DNA of 64,000 bases. Source: Limnomonas spitsbergensis. Lineage: Eukaryota; Chlorophyta; Chlorophyceae; Chlamydomonadales. The position numbers and the translations under genes were made by a program. Location: contig JAYJMM010000110.1 in the NCBI GenBank assembly GCA_037349105.1, forward strand, positions 558,001-622,000, given 5' to 3'. The notes under the pieces are model-generated. The model was not told where the DNA came from, searched no databases, and saw only the letters and a program-made list of their open reading frames with translations. This document shows, piece after piece, positions 10,851-23,900 of this stretch (positions are counted from its first letter, which is position 1; the number at the start of each line of letters is the position of its first letter).

Positions 10851-13000
10851 AAAGACGTTACACCTCTGCGCCCGCTCAAAGCTCGGCCGCGTTGGCGCCC
10901 AACTGTTCAGAAGGGAGAAAGGAAAGAAACTAAAAGGAAGAGGGGGGTAAAGGAAGAAAAGGAAAGGCCGGGAAGGCGAAGAATACCAAGTCCGACACCT
11001 GAGTTCCACTAGAGACTTCTAGGCTAGCCCTCAACAAAGCAAAAAACATGCCACAAAAGCAAGCGTATCCCACCCCTGCTTGGCCGCGAGGGCGCCCCAC
11101 TGATCAGAAGGGAGAAGAGAAGAAACTAAAAAGGGGGCAAGAAAAATGACCAAAAGGGAAGGCCGGAAAGGCAAACAAGACCGGCGCTCAGAATCCCTAA
11201 AGATAAACCCTCAACAATGCCCACAGCACAGTCCACAAAAGCAAGTGCATCCCACCCCTGCTGAGCCTGGTACAGCTGGTGGAAGTTAGTGGCAACGCCC
11301 GGAGGACCTGCCCAATCCTTGACACTAGGGAACTGGAAGCATACATGTAGCGCATCCTCCACCTGCTCGCTATCCCCCCGTGCCCAACACCGCTGGCAGC
11401 AGCGTGCCTCTCGCCGCTGACCGTTGCACCGTCCTCTGGTTTCAGCCGTGCTGTTCGCGCCGAGCCGCAGTCGCAAATTTATGCGCACACAAGCACACTC
11501 CCTCTGGCTAGTGCGGCTCCTGGCTTGCGCCAGCACGGCACCCGCCGTGGACTGGAAACAGGCGCGGTAGGTCGCCGCAGATCTGTGCTCGGTGGTAGGG
11601 TACCTGGGGTCCCCACCACCGCTTGCGTCTAGCTGTGCCTGCGTAGGCTGCGTCAATGAGTGCCAATACCTCTGTGACCGGTAGGCACTGTAGGGCATCT
11701 GCTGCCTCGCGCAAGGTGGGGGTGGCTGCCCCCCGCTCCAGCTCCTCTAATGCACCCAGCAGATCAGCGCACCAGGTGCGGCCGCCAGTGCCCTCGCTGA
11801 CTGCAAGCTGCATATCTGCTGCCATGGCTTGAGCCATGAGAGGGCTGTATTGCTGTGCCGCCGGTGCCACCGCTGCATTGTAGAAGCGGAGGATATGGGT
11901 CCACCAGTGTCGCTGTAGTGGCTGGAGCTGGAGCTCTCTCAGGACTCCCCAACTGGCGGCTGATGCAGGTAGTCCCGCAGCCTGGCGTAGGTGCTGAAGC
12001 AAGCTGGACTGCATTTTGCTGGAGAGACACTGCCGCGGCCAAAGGTGGCTGGTGGCCCACACCACGTCGCCGTAGTTGGCCGCAGGCGCTGCGTACACAG
12101 CTGCCAACCTGATGCGGGTTGGAAGATGGCGCCTTTGGCCCACCTTGGCTGCCATGCGGCAAACGCGGTGCAGCGTAGCAGCCAAAGGCGCCTCTCTACC
12201 CTCCATGGCCCTCTTCAGGCCGCCGCTTTCTTGCGGAGTGATGCCCAATAACTTGAATTCTTGGATACGCTTCAACACGGCACGGTCAGGGCCGTACACG
12301 CAAACATGGGCTGGCTGTCGGCGCTGCACTGCCAAGCGGCTGCCAAACTCCATGATCTCTGACTTACTGACATTGACCTGAAGCTGTTTATGTGCCGCAT
12401 ACTCATGCATGGTATCTAGCATGCGTTGCAGCCCTGCTGGGGTGCGGGCTAGCAGGGAGAGGTCGTCCGCACACAGCATGCAGCGTAGCTGTCGCCCCAC
12501 ATGCAGCTCAATGCCCTCTGCCAGGCACTTGGCTGCGAGCATGGCCGGCAGGTCACTGAGATAAAGGCTAAAGAGCAGAGGGCTCAGGGGGCAGCCCTGT
12601 TTGATGCCTCTGGTGCAAGGCACAAGACCAGAGTGCTTGTGGCCGTCAGTGAGCGTGTAAACTGCACCGGCATTAAGCGCTTGCACCGCGCGTAACAGGC
12701 ATGCATGTGAAGATGCTCGCATAAATGCCGCCACAGCTGCTCCTGGGGCACGCTGTCATAGGCCTTTGTGAAGTCCACAAAGGCCACATGCAGCTTGCCA
12801 CGGCCTGCAGCTGCCCCTTGAGCATGGACTGCATGCCTCAGGAGAAAAGCAGCCTGGAGCATGCCACGGCGCTGTTGAAAACCAAATTGCTCAGGAGGGA
12901 CGTGGCCGTGCAATCGCGCCCACTCATCAGTGATGGTAGTGAGCATGATGGCATACAGCCGGTAAAGCACGCTAGTGATGGCGATGGGCCGGTATAGTGT
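10851..13000 (-). mobile_element. 5'-truncated non-LTR retrotransposon (LINE), minus strand
   Basis: In sense orientation it begins near 12993 inside the conserved YRPIAI segment before the reverse transcriptase domain, so the 5' part is missing. It continues through the RT domain and a Cys/His-rich C-terminus, then a pyrimidine-rich region, and ends in the tail motif at about 10853-10905. The 3' end is partly duplicated: tail-like sequence occurs at about 11085-11110 and again at 10853-10905, with a repeated segment containing AGCAGGGGTGGGAT between them. The coding part is disrupted (see the pseudogene entry). It is related to the plus-strand LINE at 48.9-51.1 kb. Confidence 0.85.
11126..12993 (-). 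pseudogene. LINE reverse transcriptase ORF2 fragment, frameshifted
   Basis: Encodes the RT palm: motif A FVDFTKAYDS, motif B GIKQGCPLSP, and motif C as CADD where the plus-strand copy has YADD. A thumb-like region and a C-terminal segment with CCQRCW and downstream His/Cys follow, typical of LINE ORF2 ends. The frame changes at least twice by comparison with the plus-strand copy: near 12700-12730, between motif A and motif B, and near 11640. The C-terminal frame reads past the homologous stop. The first aromatic of the YADD box is replaced by Cys and the frame is broken, so this copy should be inactive. Confidence 0.85.
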
Positions 13001-14958
13001 ACACTGAACTGACCTTCAAGTGCCCCATGCGGCCATGAGGTCATTACTATCAGCAGGGCTGACCTTGCAAATGAGAGCATCAATTGCTCCTGTCTCTCCT
13101 GCAACTCCATTATATAAATATTAGCTCTTGGTCAGTAGCAGACTGGGCGTACTCCTTCACTGAGAATGTGCCACTGCTGAATTCCAGCCCGCAAACAGGA
13201 GGATTCATGATATTGAGCACGAGGCAACAACCTTGAGGGCCGAAGTGGGTGCCAAGAGTGATGATGTTGCAATATTGAAAGTTGAAAATAGTCCATCAGC
13301 AGGAAGTGGCCAAACTTGAGCAAAAGCATCAAAAGGCAGCGGATCAGATCACCGAGCTGAAATCGGAATTGGAAAACAATGAAGGTACAATGGTCAATCC
13401 GGACATACTTATGTCAGATATAGATGGGAAGTGGAAAATATGCAGTGAGAGACTTTCATATCAAGAAATTCTAGCCTCAGGGATGTCTAGGCCAACTTTG
13501 ATTCCGGTTCCGGAGACTAAAAGGTCGAGAATTTGCTAATAGAAAGAATGTTGTGAGGAATTTTATCAAGACTGCGGAAATTTTCTGCAAGAGTGTGTAT
13601 TGTACCTATTTCACACTCTGGCACACGATTTACGCAGACTCGCAGAAATTTCAATGGGTTCCGGAGACGGGGGTGGGGGTGGGTGGGTGGGTGGCAGGCT
13701 CGTTGGGTGCTCGTTTTTGGGGGGGGGGGGGTCATGTGGTAATTCAAACAACATTTTAGGATGTACATGGACTTATGTTGACAAGGAGAACACATAGGTG
13801 CCGCTGCCAGCCTGAACAGACCTACAGAAAAAAAGAAACAAGTTTGGAGACAAGAACAAATATTGAATTTTTGGGGACCCCCCCCCCCGCTAACTTTGCC
13901 CCCATATCTCCCAGGCCCCCCTGGACCAAAAAACATAAAAAAACAGCTATGGAACGCTCTTGTTAAGCTCTATAAAGAAGGGGGATGGGGTCGATTTTTT
14001 CGTTTTTGCCCCCCCCTCAGTCGCAGGCAGAAATGGCCACGAGCAATGCACGGCACGTGCCGTACAACAAGCATAGAGTCAGAAAGCAATTCACGGCGGA
14101 TGCTGCGAAACAGGCAGAAATTAATCCACATCCATCACATATCCCAACAACACTCCTGGATGCACACGCCTGCTACCGTGATTGCAACACTCCCACGCTA
14201 GCTTCCCAACCTTGGTCCGTGCTCAACATGCCTCCCGTCTCACCAATCCCTCTCTTGGGGCCCTACATGGTCTGTCTCTACTGCAATACTGCATCACGGG
14301 ACAACTTGTGAAGCTTTGTTAACGTCCGGTATGCTCTTGTTTTTTCAATGGAATGTTCTCATGAATCAGAGGAGGTCATCAGAACACGTTTGTCACTCGG
14401 GCAAAGCACCACGCATGCGCTCATTACAATTTTATACCGAACACGGATATGTACTGCGACATTACCCAACATACCAACATGTGACATACCTTTTGATTAG
14501 AGGAGCATATGAAAGCTGGCATGCGCCCGGGAGAGGAGAAGTTTGTGAATGGCCCAGACTCTTCGAGCCATGAGGACCGACCCTTCATGAAGTAGAGGGG
14601 CGTGCTTGTCCTCAACGTGATCGTGGGTAGAAGACAGCTTTCTGTACGTGATAGATGTTGCAGAGACTTTCAGTGAATATGGGAAGGGGGGGGGGGGGGC
14701 GCCTTCAGGCGTGAACACAAGATGTGTGAACATGATCAAGGACTAAGGACAGCAAGGACCCCATGACAAATTTTCCTCGGGAAACACTGTACGGATTATG
14801 TACGGTCTCGGTCGTGACGTCACTTATGTCATGCCGTACTAACATGGGTGGACGTGAACGTAGATGATACGTTGACGATTAAGTTCCTGCACAGCCATGC
14901 TCGCTGGATTATTGTTATCTTTCTGCCATGCGCCGATAGCAAACTGGAACATGTAGGC
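13001..14958. other. intergenic, no supported gene
   Basis: A short ORF at 13282-13539 has a Glu/Lys-rich, coiled-coil-like start but no splice or homology support. G and C homopolymer runs occur at about 13718-13732 and 13880-13888, and a G run at about 14686-14700. ORFs at 13985-14311 and 14316-14573 do not resemble anything I know. The right part should contain the promoter of the gene starting at 14959. Confidence 0.4.
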
Positions 14959-17900
14959 ATGAAGAACACCCACATGCATTGGCGGGCGTTGTTGCTGCTA
15001 CTGGCCGTCGTCTTGCCCCTGGCGTTCTGCCTGGAAGGTGCGTGCTCGTGCCGAAAATCAAGTCCCAATCAGAGCAACACAAGCATATTTATATACAACC
15101 ACATTTTTCGGATGTTGCAACGACACCCCGACAGGAGCGTCAGTGGCGGAAGAGATCCCCACCAGGTGAGCCAAGGCTTCAGCTCCTGCCTTCGCTCGCC
15201 ACCTGCAGCTGCAACAGCAGTATTAACAGCAGCAGTAGCAGTAGCATCGCAACATGCACGCACATGATTAACAGGCTCCCCTGCACACCCCATGCGATGC
15301 GCCTGGAAATCACCTTTGGTTGGTGCACGCTGGGTGTGCGTGCACGTCGATCTGGATATAGGCGTGAAAGAGTCGTGGGCCTCTTTCCACCAAGGCTGCT
15401 ATCGTCTCTGAACAGCAGCTTAGCTGGAACGAGGCCCCATGCCGCAGCGCCGTTGCATGTCTGTCTGCATCCTGCCCTGGACGTTGCAACACTGGGGAGT
15501 GCACCCCGATTTAGATGGGGGCATGCAAGGGCCTTGAGGCAACAAGCTAAGACGCCGCAGGTTGGAATGCATAACACCAACGCATCTAGCTACTGAGACC
15601 GCCCCGGATGTTGCACCCGACCCTCCCAGGCCCAGCAGCAGCAGAAACATCGCGGCTCTTCGCCAGACCACGACATCGACGACGACGACCAAGAGGCCGC
15701 CCTACGGACTGGTTAGCACTTCTATCTCTCTGTTCCCTTTCGCTGCCTGCGACAACGACCTGGGCCACTCGCCGCTCAGGCTAGGTGCGGGGTCGTAGCC
15801 TCGTAGGGCCCTCGAAGCTCCTTACGAGGGAGCACCCCGCATGGACCGCTGCCGATGCTGATGTTGTAATAATATCACGCTGCAGAAGGGCTTCAAATCC
15901 TGCTGCTACAGCTCCCAGTGAGGCTGCAACGACATTGATAGCGCCTAATGTTGTTGCTGCTCCTGGCTGACGTGGCAGCACGCTGCATGGTTTGCAACCA
16001 GGATCAGCGCCAGTGACGTTAGAGCCGTCATGCTTGTATCCTATGGAGCCATGAAGCCAGACATTATTTTTGGAGGAGCATGGGTGCATGGCATTGAACC
16101 ATGCAGCTCGGCATGGCGGTATGGCATCCATCCATGCATGGCGGCATGGCACCCAACCATGCAGCTAGGCATGGCGGCATGGTAACGAGCCGCGTAGCCA
16201 GACATAGTGGTATGGCATTTAACAGGGAGCTTTGCTCCTCAACAGCCAGCCAGGGCTCTCACAATCTCATCTGTTATTTTTCAAGGGCGACGCATCTACC
16301 CAAGAGCCTTGTTCGAAAGAGCCTGGCAGTGCAAACCGTGTGACTAGATCATGCCCGTGTCCATTGATTTCCAGAATATAGTGCAGGTTGTTATGCCATA
16401 CCATATTGAGCCATGCTGGCCCTACCGTGCCATGCCATGTCATGCCACGCCATACCGTGCCGTGCTATGCCATGCCATGCCATGGCAATGCCGTTCCATG
16501 CCGTGCTGTGCCATGCCATGCAATGCAATGCCATGCTACGCTTCACAATGTGCTGCTGCCTGATGTACTATCGTACTGCTGCCTGATGTTCCGCTGTTTG
16601 ACGCACCGCAGAAGGCAACCCCAGGAACTCTGGTAACGAGGATGGCTCCGTAACCTACTGCTGGGACGTGTCACTGGCCTTGGGGATACAGTGCGATTTC
16701 ATCCCCGACGCAACGTGCTGCCAGATGAACGTCCTCTCAGTGTTCATCGAGATGCGTGAGTCTTTGTTGGGCACTGTCTAGTTTATAGCGACAATCAGCT
16801 ACAATCAGGTGCAATCCGCTGGAATCAGCTACAATCGGCCACAATGAGCTGCAATGAGGTGCAATCAGGAACAGCAAGCAACACTAAGCTACAATTAGCC
16901 ACAATCAGCTACAATTAGCCACAATCAGCTACAATTAGCCACAATCAGCTACAATCAGGAACAGCAAGCAACACTAAGCTACAATCAGCTACAATTAGCC
17001 ACAATCAGCTACAAATCATGGCCTGCAGCCGGGGGGATCTGGCGCCCTGCTGTTGGGGTCACTATTCACTGAAAGGAAAGAGACACCGACCATAACGTCC
17101 ATCAGATCTAGGGGGGCAAGCCGAAGTTGGATAAGTTCGAACGCGATGCTCAGATAGGCTATGAGTTGGCTGTCTGACAGCCCAAGGTAGCCCACCCATA
17201 ACGTCACTGAACCCTAAACGCCTGACAGGTATAGGATTTAGGGTTCAGGGTCTTGGGACAAGGGTTAACGTGTTTTCTGGCTACGGCACCCCAGCAGCTT
17301 GACCGACCTCAGCGATATAGAGGCTGTGCACGTATCATTGACCTGTGCTTTTAAACCTATCCCACAGGGTGGGGGGTTGGATGTTTGGGGGTTGTGGTAA
17401 GGGTTTAGGGTTCAGGATTACGGGTTTCTGGACACATTTGGCACTCTATTGGCACCTCCTTGGCACTGTCCCGACATCAGTGGGACAGAAAAATCAAATT
17501 GGAGACCTGTAAAGCAACCTGTAGAGCTTCCCCTACCTAAACTCCAACCCTGAAATTCCCCACCCAATAGTGGGCACGCCACGGAGGTCTTCCCCTAGCC
17601 TAACCCTAAACCCTAACCCTTAACCTGGTTTATACCAGCACCCATTCACACCCACATACACAGCTCACACCCTTGTGATCCTGTAGGGGAGGCCTGCCCA
17701 TTGTCGACGGTCCTGGGCGCATCGGTTGGCGGGCGGCCGGTCTCCTTCGCCTTCGTGAAGCCCTACGTCCTGAGCACCGCCCTGACACTCAACCTCACAC
17801 AGCCCCTCTCGTTCGCTGATGTGGCGGGTGCGTGGCAAGGTTTCATGGCAGCTTCTTGGTGGCTCCTGGGTAGTTTCTGTTGGTGTTTTTATGAGCCCTC

Positions 17901-20900
17901 CCTGATCCTCGCCCGCCACTTTGTTTCATGCCGTCTCACACCTGGAGCGCATGGTGTGGATTGTTTATACACCGTAGCTAGATCCAGACCTAAGCTAGGT
18001 CCAGGTTGGTTTGTTTTTTTAGATCTGCACGCTCGAAAAATGTTCTCTTCTACCCATATGGCCACATGACGACCCCTTCTCGCAGCCCGATCCACAGCTG
18101 TCGTGGCGACATACACCTACAAAACCTAAAAGCCCATGACTCTTAACCCTCAACCCTGGCCCTGAACCCTAATCCCAGAACCGTAAGCCTGGCGCCCACC
18201 TTATGACCTGTTTTTGCAACCTGATGTTCAGACGCAATGGCACCGTACATGTACCGCATAAACCCTAAAACCAGAAACCTAACCCTTAGACCCAAACCCT
18301 GGCGTCCACACAACGACCCTTTCTTGCAGCTTGATCCGCAGCTGTCATGGCAACTCACACCCCCAAAACCATTAACTCTTACACCTAACTTGACACCCTA
18401 AACACCCTGAACCCTGATTTGTACTTCATAATATGACCCATGCTTGCAGCCTGATTTACAGAAGCAATGGCACCTTCAAATGTTAATAAATGTTAAGGAT
18501 TTGGTCCAATCCCTTAACCTTGATCTCTATCCTAAACCCTTAACCCTCAACCCTTGTGCGCACATGTTGAACCGTTCTTGCAACCAGATCCACAGGCACA
18601 AAAGGCTATGCGTGGTTGCGTCAACTTTTTAACAACAAGACAACGGTCACTTACATGTGCCCCTGTTAGTCCCGTAGGACTTACTTATACCCTGTGGACA
18701 TGTTGTCCGCCGGCATGTGCGTGGAGGCATCCGCGTTCTCCTCTTATACCATACAGTCCAGCCCCCCGGAATTCAGAAGAGGGCGATGGTTACTCCACGC
18801 GCTCGCCAAATGATACTGACGACCAGGCTGACCTAGGACGGCTTGAATGCCGCACAGACTTCCTTTAGCTTTAGATACTTCTTACGCTGGATTGCTGGTT
18901 CTGGTGCATGAGATGACCTTCACAAGATAAAATAACGCCCAGGCATCGGGCCTATGAACGATGTGCGCACTTGATATTGCTGTACCGGTATGTCCAGATC
19001 CATTCGCATCTATAGACGTTTTTCCTCCCCACACTTCCCTTCCAACCTTTCTCAGGCGTGCCGGTCTGCTTCACCTTGTCGCTGCCCTGCCGGAGCCTGA
19101 TCAACTTCTGCAGAAATGGATACCAGTGCATCATCTCCATAGTGGATGACAGGTGGGCAGTACACATGTGGGTGGGGCACATGCAGGCAGTACACATGGG
19201 CAGTACAATTTGCCGGAGCTTGATCAAGTTCTGCAGAAAGGGATACCAGTGCATCATCTCCATAGTGGATGACAGGTGGGCAGTGCACATGTGGGTGGGG
19301 CACACGCAGGCAGTGCACATGGGCAGTACCATTCGACGGGATGCAAGGGACCAACTAGGGCCACCAGTTTCCAAAGCATGAAATCTGCATCGATGTAGAA
19401 AACACACTTTCGCAAAATCTCCCCCCCACCCCCTCCCTAGCCAGTTTGATCGGCCCCTGCCTATGTGCCCCTCTGCCTCACCGGAATAGATGTCAAGCAA
19501 ACATCTGTACAGCTAAATCACGTGGTTAATGAGTTATGAAGGTTGAGGTTTTCCCCCTCTTCTTGACCCCTTCTACCCTTGTCCAAGCCCCCCGTCTCAC
19601 ACCTTCTAATTGATCCTCCTTCACCCTCCTCCAACCTCCTCTGTTTACTTGATCCCCTTCACCCCCCTCTACCCCCCTTCACCCTCCTCCCTCCACTCCA
19701 CCCTCTCCCTCATCCTACCCCTGCTCCCTCCCTCTCCTCTACCCCCCTTCACCCTCCTCCCTCCACTCGACCCTCTCCCCCCCCTCCCCCTGCTCCCTCC
19801 CTGCGCAGCAACACCTGCTGCCCGACCAGCATCTCGGCGTTCATGCCGCCTGCGCCGCCACAGCCGCCCAACCCGCCGCCGCCGCCGTGGCCACCGTACT
19901 CACCCGGGCAGCCCGGATTGTCCCCGCCCAGGCAGCCCGGCAGCCCGCCACCGTCACCGCCGCCCCCGGCCCCCCCTCGCCCGCCTACGCCTCGGCCCCC
20001 CAGCCCCAGCCCGCCTCCACCTACCATAAGATCGCCACTGCCGCCGGCACCCTCAACCTTGTCACCCAGCCCCCCCAGTCCCCCTAGTCCCCCCAGTCCC
20101 CCCAGCCCGCCCAACCCACCATCCCCACCGTCTCCGCCCTCCCCGCCCTCCCCGCCCTCCCCGCCTCCTTCCCCGCCCTCTCCCAGTCCCCCGCCTCCGT
20201 CCCCGCCTCGCCCGCCTTCCCCCAGCCCCCCGCCCTTGTCCTCCCGCTACCTGAGACTTGCCATAGCGACGCTGACACCCACCGGGCAGACCCTCCAGGA
20301 GGTATGTTGTTGGGACTCGGGATCACTGGATATTGTGACGGAGTTAACGCAGCCACCCACGGGACCAAAATTGTACCCGAGGGGGTTGCCCCCCCTGCCC
20401 CCGTCTGAAGGCGGGGCTGGGGGGGGGAGCCCTTCACCTGTTGGGAGTCTTGGGCCCCAAATTGAGGGTGAGGGCGCTATCCCCCATTCTACCCCGTTTC
20501 AGGCATTGTGTTTTATCCGGCTCTGCAAACTATCCCCGTGCTTTGTCCGGCTCAGAAAATCATCTCCGATACCTGAAGCTGCAAAGTGAATGCAATGCCA
20601 TGTCATTCGTAGAGCTTGCGGTACACACCACAGTGTATGAAGGGTGGGCTAGCTCGGGGGGCTAAGCTAAAATTCAGCTACATTACAGCTACATCTTGAC
20701 CTACGGCTGAATTGGCTTAGTGCAACAAGTCCTGTTCTTTCGGTCACCAGCCGTGGGTGGTTCAAGGTTAATGGATTAGGGTTCAAGGTTTAGGGTTCAA
20801 GGTTAAGGTTTCAAGGTGAAGGGTTTGAGGTTTAGGTTATAGGGTTAAGGGTTTGGTCCCCATCGTCCCAGTGGTGGTGGCCGCCCAGCATCCCCCCAAA

Positions 20901-23900
20901 GGTGGTCTGGCGTACAAAATAAAGTGTGACACACACACTGCAACATGTACGGAACTTGTATTCACACTTGAGTAGGGACCGGGCAATTGGGCATTCACAC
21001 CAACATATGGACTCTGCATTCACACATTAGTATGGACCTTGCATTCATACCAAAGTATGGACACTGCATTTACAATTAAGTGTGGGCCCTGCATTGACAA
21101 CCCTGAATACCCTGCGTTCAGAAAAAAGTAAAGGCCCCGCGTTGATATCAAAGTATGGACCCAGCATCCACACCAAAGTTTAGATCCTGCATTCACACTT
21201 TCAAGCCCATGGACCCCGCAATTGACAGGTGGAGGCCGTGTGCGAGAACGTGGCTGCATCCTTCAATGATAACTATGTCGATCCGGTGGTGCTGCTGGCC
21301 AAGTTCAGGTGGGATGCCGCATTCTGCTGGCTAGTCGAAGGGGGTGTGCTGCATTCCGATGGACAATCTTAGGTGGGATGCTGCGTGCTTCTGGTCGGTC
21401 AGTCTTAGGGGGATGCTGCATTGGCCTACGTGGACCTCCCTACGGGTACGCTTTGCCTCCCCTCGTAATTTACATTGTTTTGAGCTAAGATGTATATTGA
21501 AATACCAAATATCGACTATCGACGCCTGTCCTATATATTAAAGGAGCAGGAACGTGTGCGTCCGTCTGTCTGTCCGTCCGTCCGCAACGCTTTTTCTTCG
21601 ACATGGTGGACGAGGTGTTGCGTGCAACACCGACAAATCGGGCGGGTGCCATGCTATACCTTTTGGAGCGGGACCGAGCGTCGGTTCGGCCGGGGCGAGA
21701 GATTTGCATCGGCCGGACTTTCATAATACTGTGGCATAAACATGTGTGGGCCGTGCGTGATAATCAGCAGCGGTGCATAAACAATTATCGCTGCAACAAA
21801 TGCGGGCCCGACGGTTGGACCCACCTCCCGCCCAGCCGTGTCGGGAGGGTGCGTGACGAAGCTTCCGGAACCTGCAGGATCTGCCCAGGCCACACGGCGA
21901 CGGGCTTAGCTTGACGACGGAATACCGGACAGCGCTGATCTAAATTGCGCTGGATAGGTCTTTCAAAGACGCATCTTTCAATACATAACAAAAGATTGGG
22001 AGCACAGGACGCATCGACAAAACGACCTCCGCCGTGCAGCAGCCCACCCAGCACCTGCGTGCAGTCCGCGACGGACTCTGTGTGCTTTACCTTGTCGACG
22101 CAACCGCTGTTGGTGCCGACCTAAATTGCACTGGAAAGGTCTTGCAAAGGGGCTTCTTTCGATATGTGACAAACATGTACAAGCTCAGCGTCGACAAAGT
22201 AAGGAAGGGCCGCGCCTTGCAGAATCCAGGGACATTTTTGGCCCACATCGCAAGGTCAATTGTGCTCTAACTTTCCGACCCGGCCGCGCCTCGTGCCGAT
22301 GGACAGTGCTCCAGGAAGGTACTGTCAATGGGCGTCGTTCCATCGAGGCAGCATATGCTGGATCATAAAGGAGCACCATATTCAGGGCCGCACCCACTCC
22401 CTTCACCCAAGGTACCATGCCATGCAAGCCACATGGCACCCAACTCAGGTCATACCTTGCCAATTCATTCGCAGCTCTCCGCCACGTTCTGGTCAGACAT
22501 ACATGTTCACTACATGAACACATGCACGTTCCATTAGCCCGCTCTGTCTCAGAGCTTCGCAAGTTATTGCGATGCGAAACATGTGGCGCAAGGCCATGCA
22601 AGCCACATGGGGCGCAATTCAGGTCATACCTTGCCAATTCATTCGCAGCCCTCCGACATGTTCTGGCCTGTCATACATGACAAGTACATGAACACATGCA
22701 CGCTTGACTAGCCTGCCCTGCCTCGGAGCTTCGCAAGTTATTCCGATGCGAAACATGCCGCGCATGGCCAGGCAAGCCACATGAGGCGCAATTCAGGTCA
22801 TACCTTGCCAATTAATTCACAGCTCTCTGCCATATTCTGGCCAGTCATACATGAACAGTACATGAACATATGCACACTTAATGAACCTGCCCTGCCTCAT
22901 AGCTTCACAACTTATCGCAATGCGAAACATGGCGCGCATGGCCATGCACACCACATGTGATCCAATTCAGGGTAAACCTTGCGAATTAATTCGCAGCTCA
23001 CCGCCACGTTCTGGCCTGTCATACATGACTGCTACATCAGCACAGGCACGCTTGATTAGCCTGCTCTGCCTCATAGCTTCGCAACTTATTGCGATGCGAA
23101 TCATGCCGCGCATGGCCAGGCACACGACATGGGATCCAATTCAGGGCAAACATTGCCAATTAATTCGCAGCTCTCCGCCACGTACTGGTCAGTCATACAT
23201 CACTGCTACATCAACACATGCACGCTTTATTAGCCTGCTCTGCCTGCCAAGTTGTTGCGATGCGAAACATGGCGCGCATGGCCATGCACACCACATGTGA
23301 TCCAAGACAGGGTAAACCTTGCGAATTAATTCGCAGCTCTCCGCCACGTTCTGGCCTGTCATACATGACTGCTACATCAGCACAGGCACGCTTGATTAGC
23401 TTGCTCTGCCTCATAGCTTCGCAAGTTATTGCGAATGCGAAACATGCCGCGCGCGCATGGCCAAGCACACGACATGGGATCCAATTCAGGGCAAACATTG
23501 CCAATTAATTCGCAGCTCTCCGCCACGTTCTGGTCAGTCATACATCACTGCTACTTCAACACATGCACGCTTTATTAGCCTGCTCTGCCCCAGAGCTTCG
23601 CAAGTTATTGCGATGCGAAACATGCCGCGCATGGCCAGGCACACGACATGGGATCCAATTCAGGGCAAACATTGCCAATTAATTCGCAGCTCTCCGCCAC
23701 GTTGTGGTCAGTCATACATCACTGTTACATCAACACATGCACGCTTTATTAGCCTGCTCTGCCCCAGAGCTTCGCAAGTTATTGCGATGCGAAACATGCC
23801 GCGCATGGCCAGGCACACCACCGCATGGGTTCCAACTATACAATACCCTGCCCTTCCTAGTCCGTATATTCACAACACCAGAGCAAGCTTCATTGGCATG

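Noticed and set aside
13282..13539. 85-aa ORF with coiled-coil-like start
   Set aside because: Short, no start context, splice partner or homology that I can see.
17205..18560. Chromosome end
   Set aside because: TTTAGGG words are degenerate, interspersed and inside introns, with genes on both sides.
19749..20114. Gly-rich minus-strand ORF
   Set aside because: Antisense of the SPP-rich pherophorin linker.
21603..21914. 103-aa ORF in the Helitron-like element
   Set aside because: Not open in the corresponding place of copy 2 over its full length; no Rep or helicase motif.
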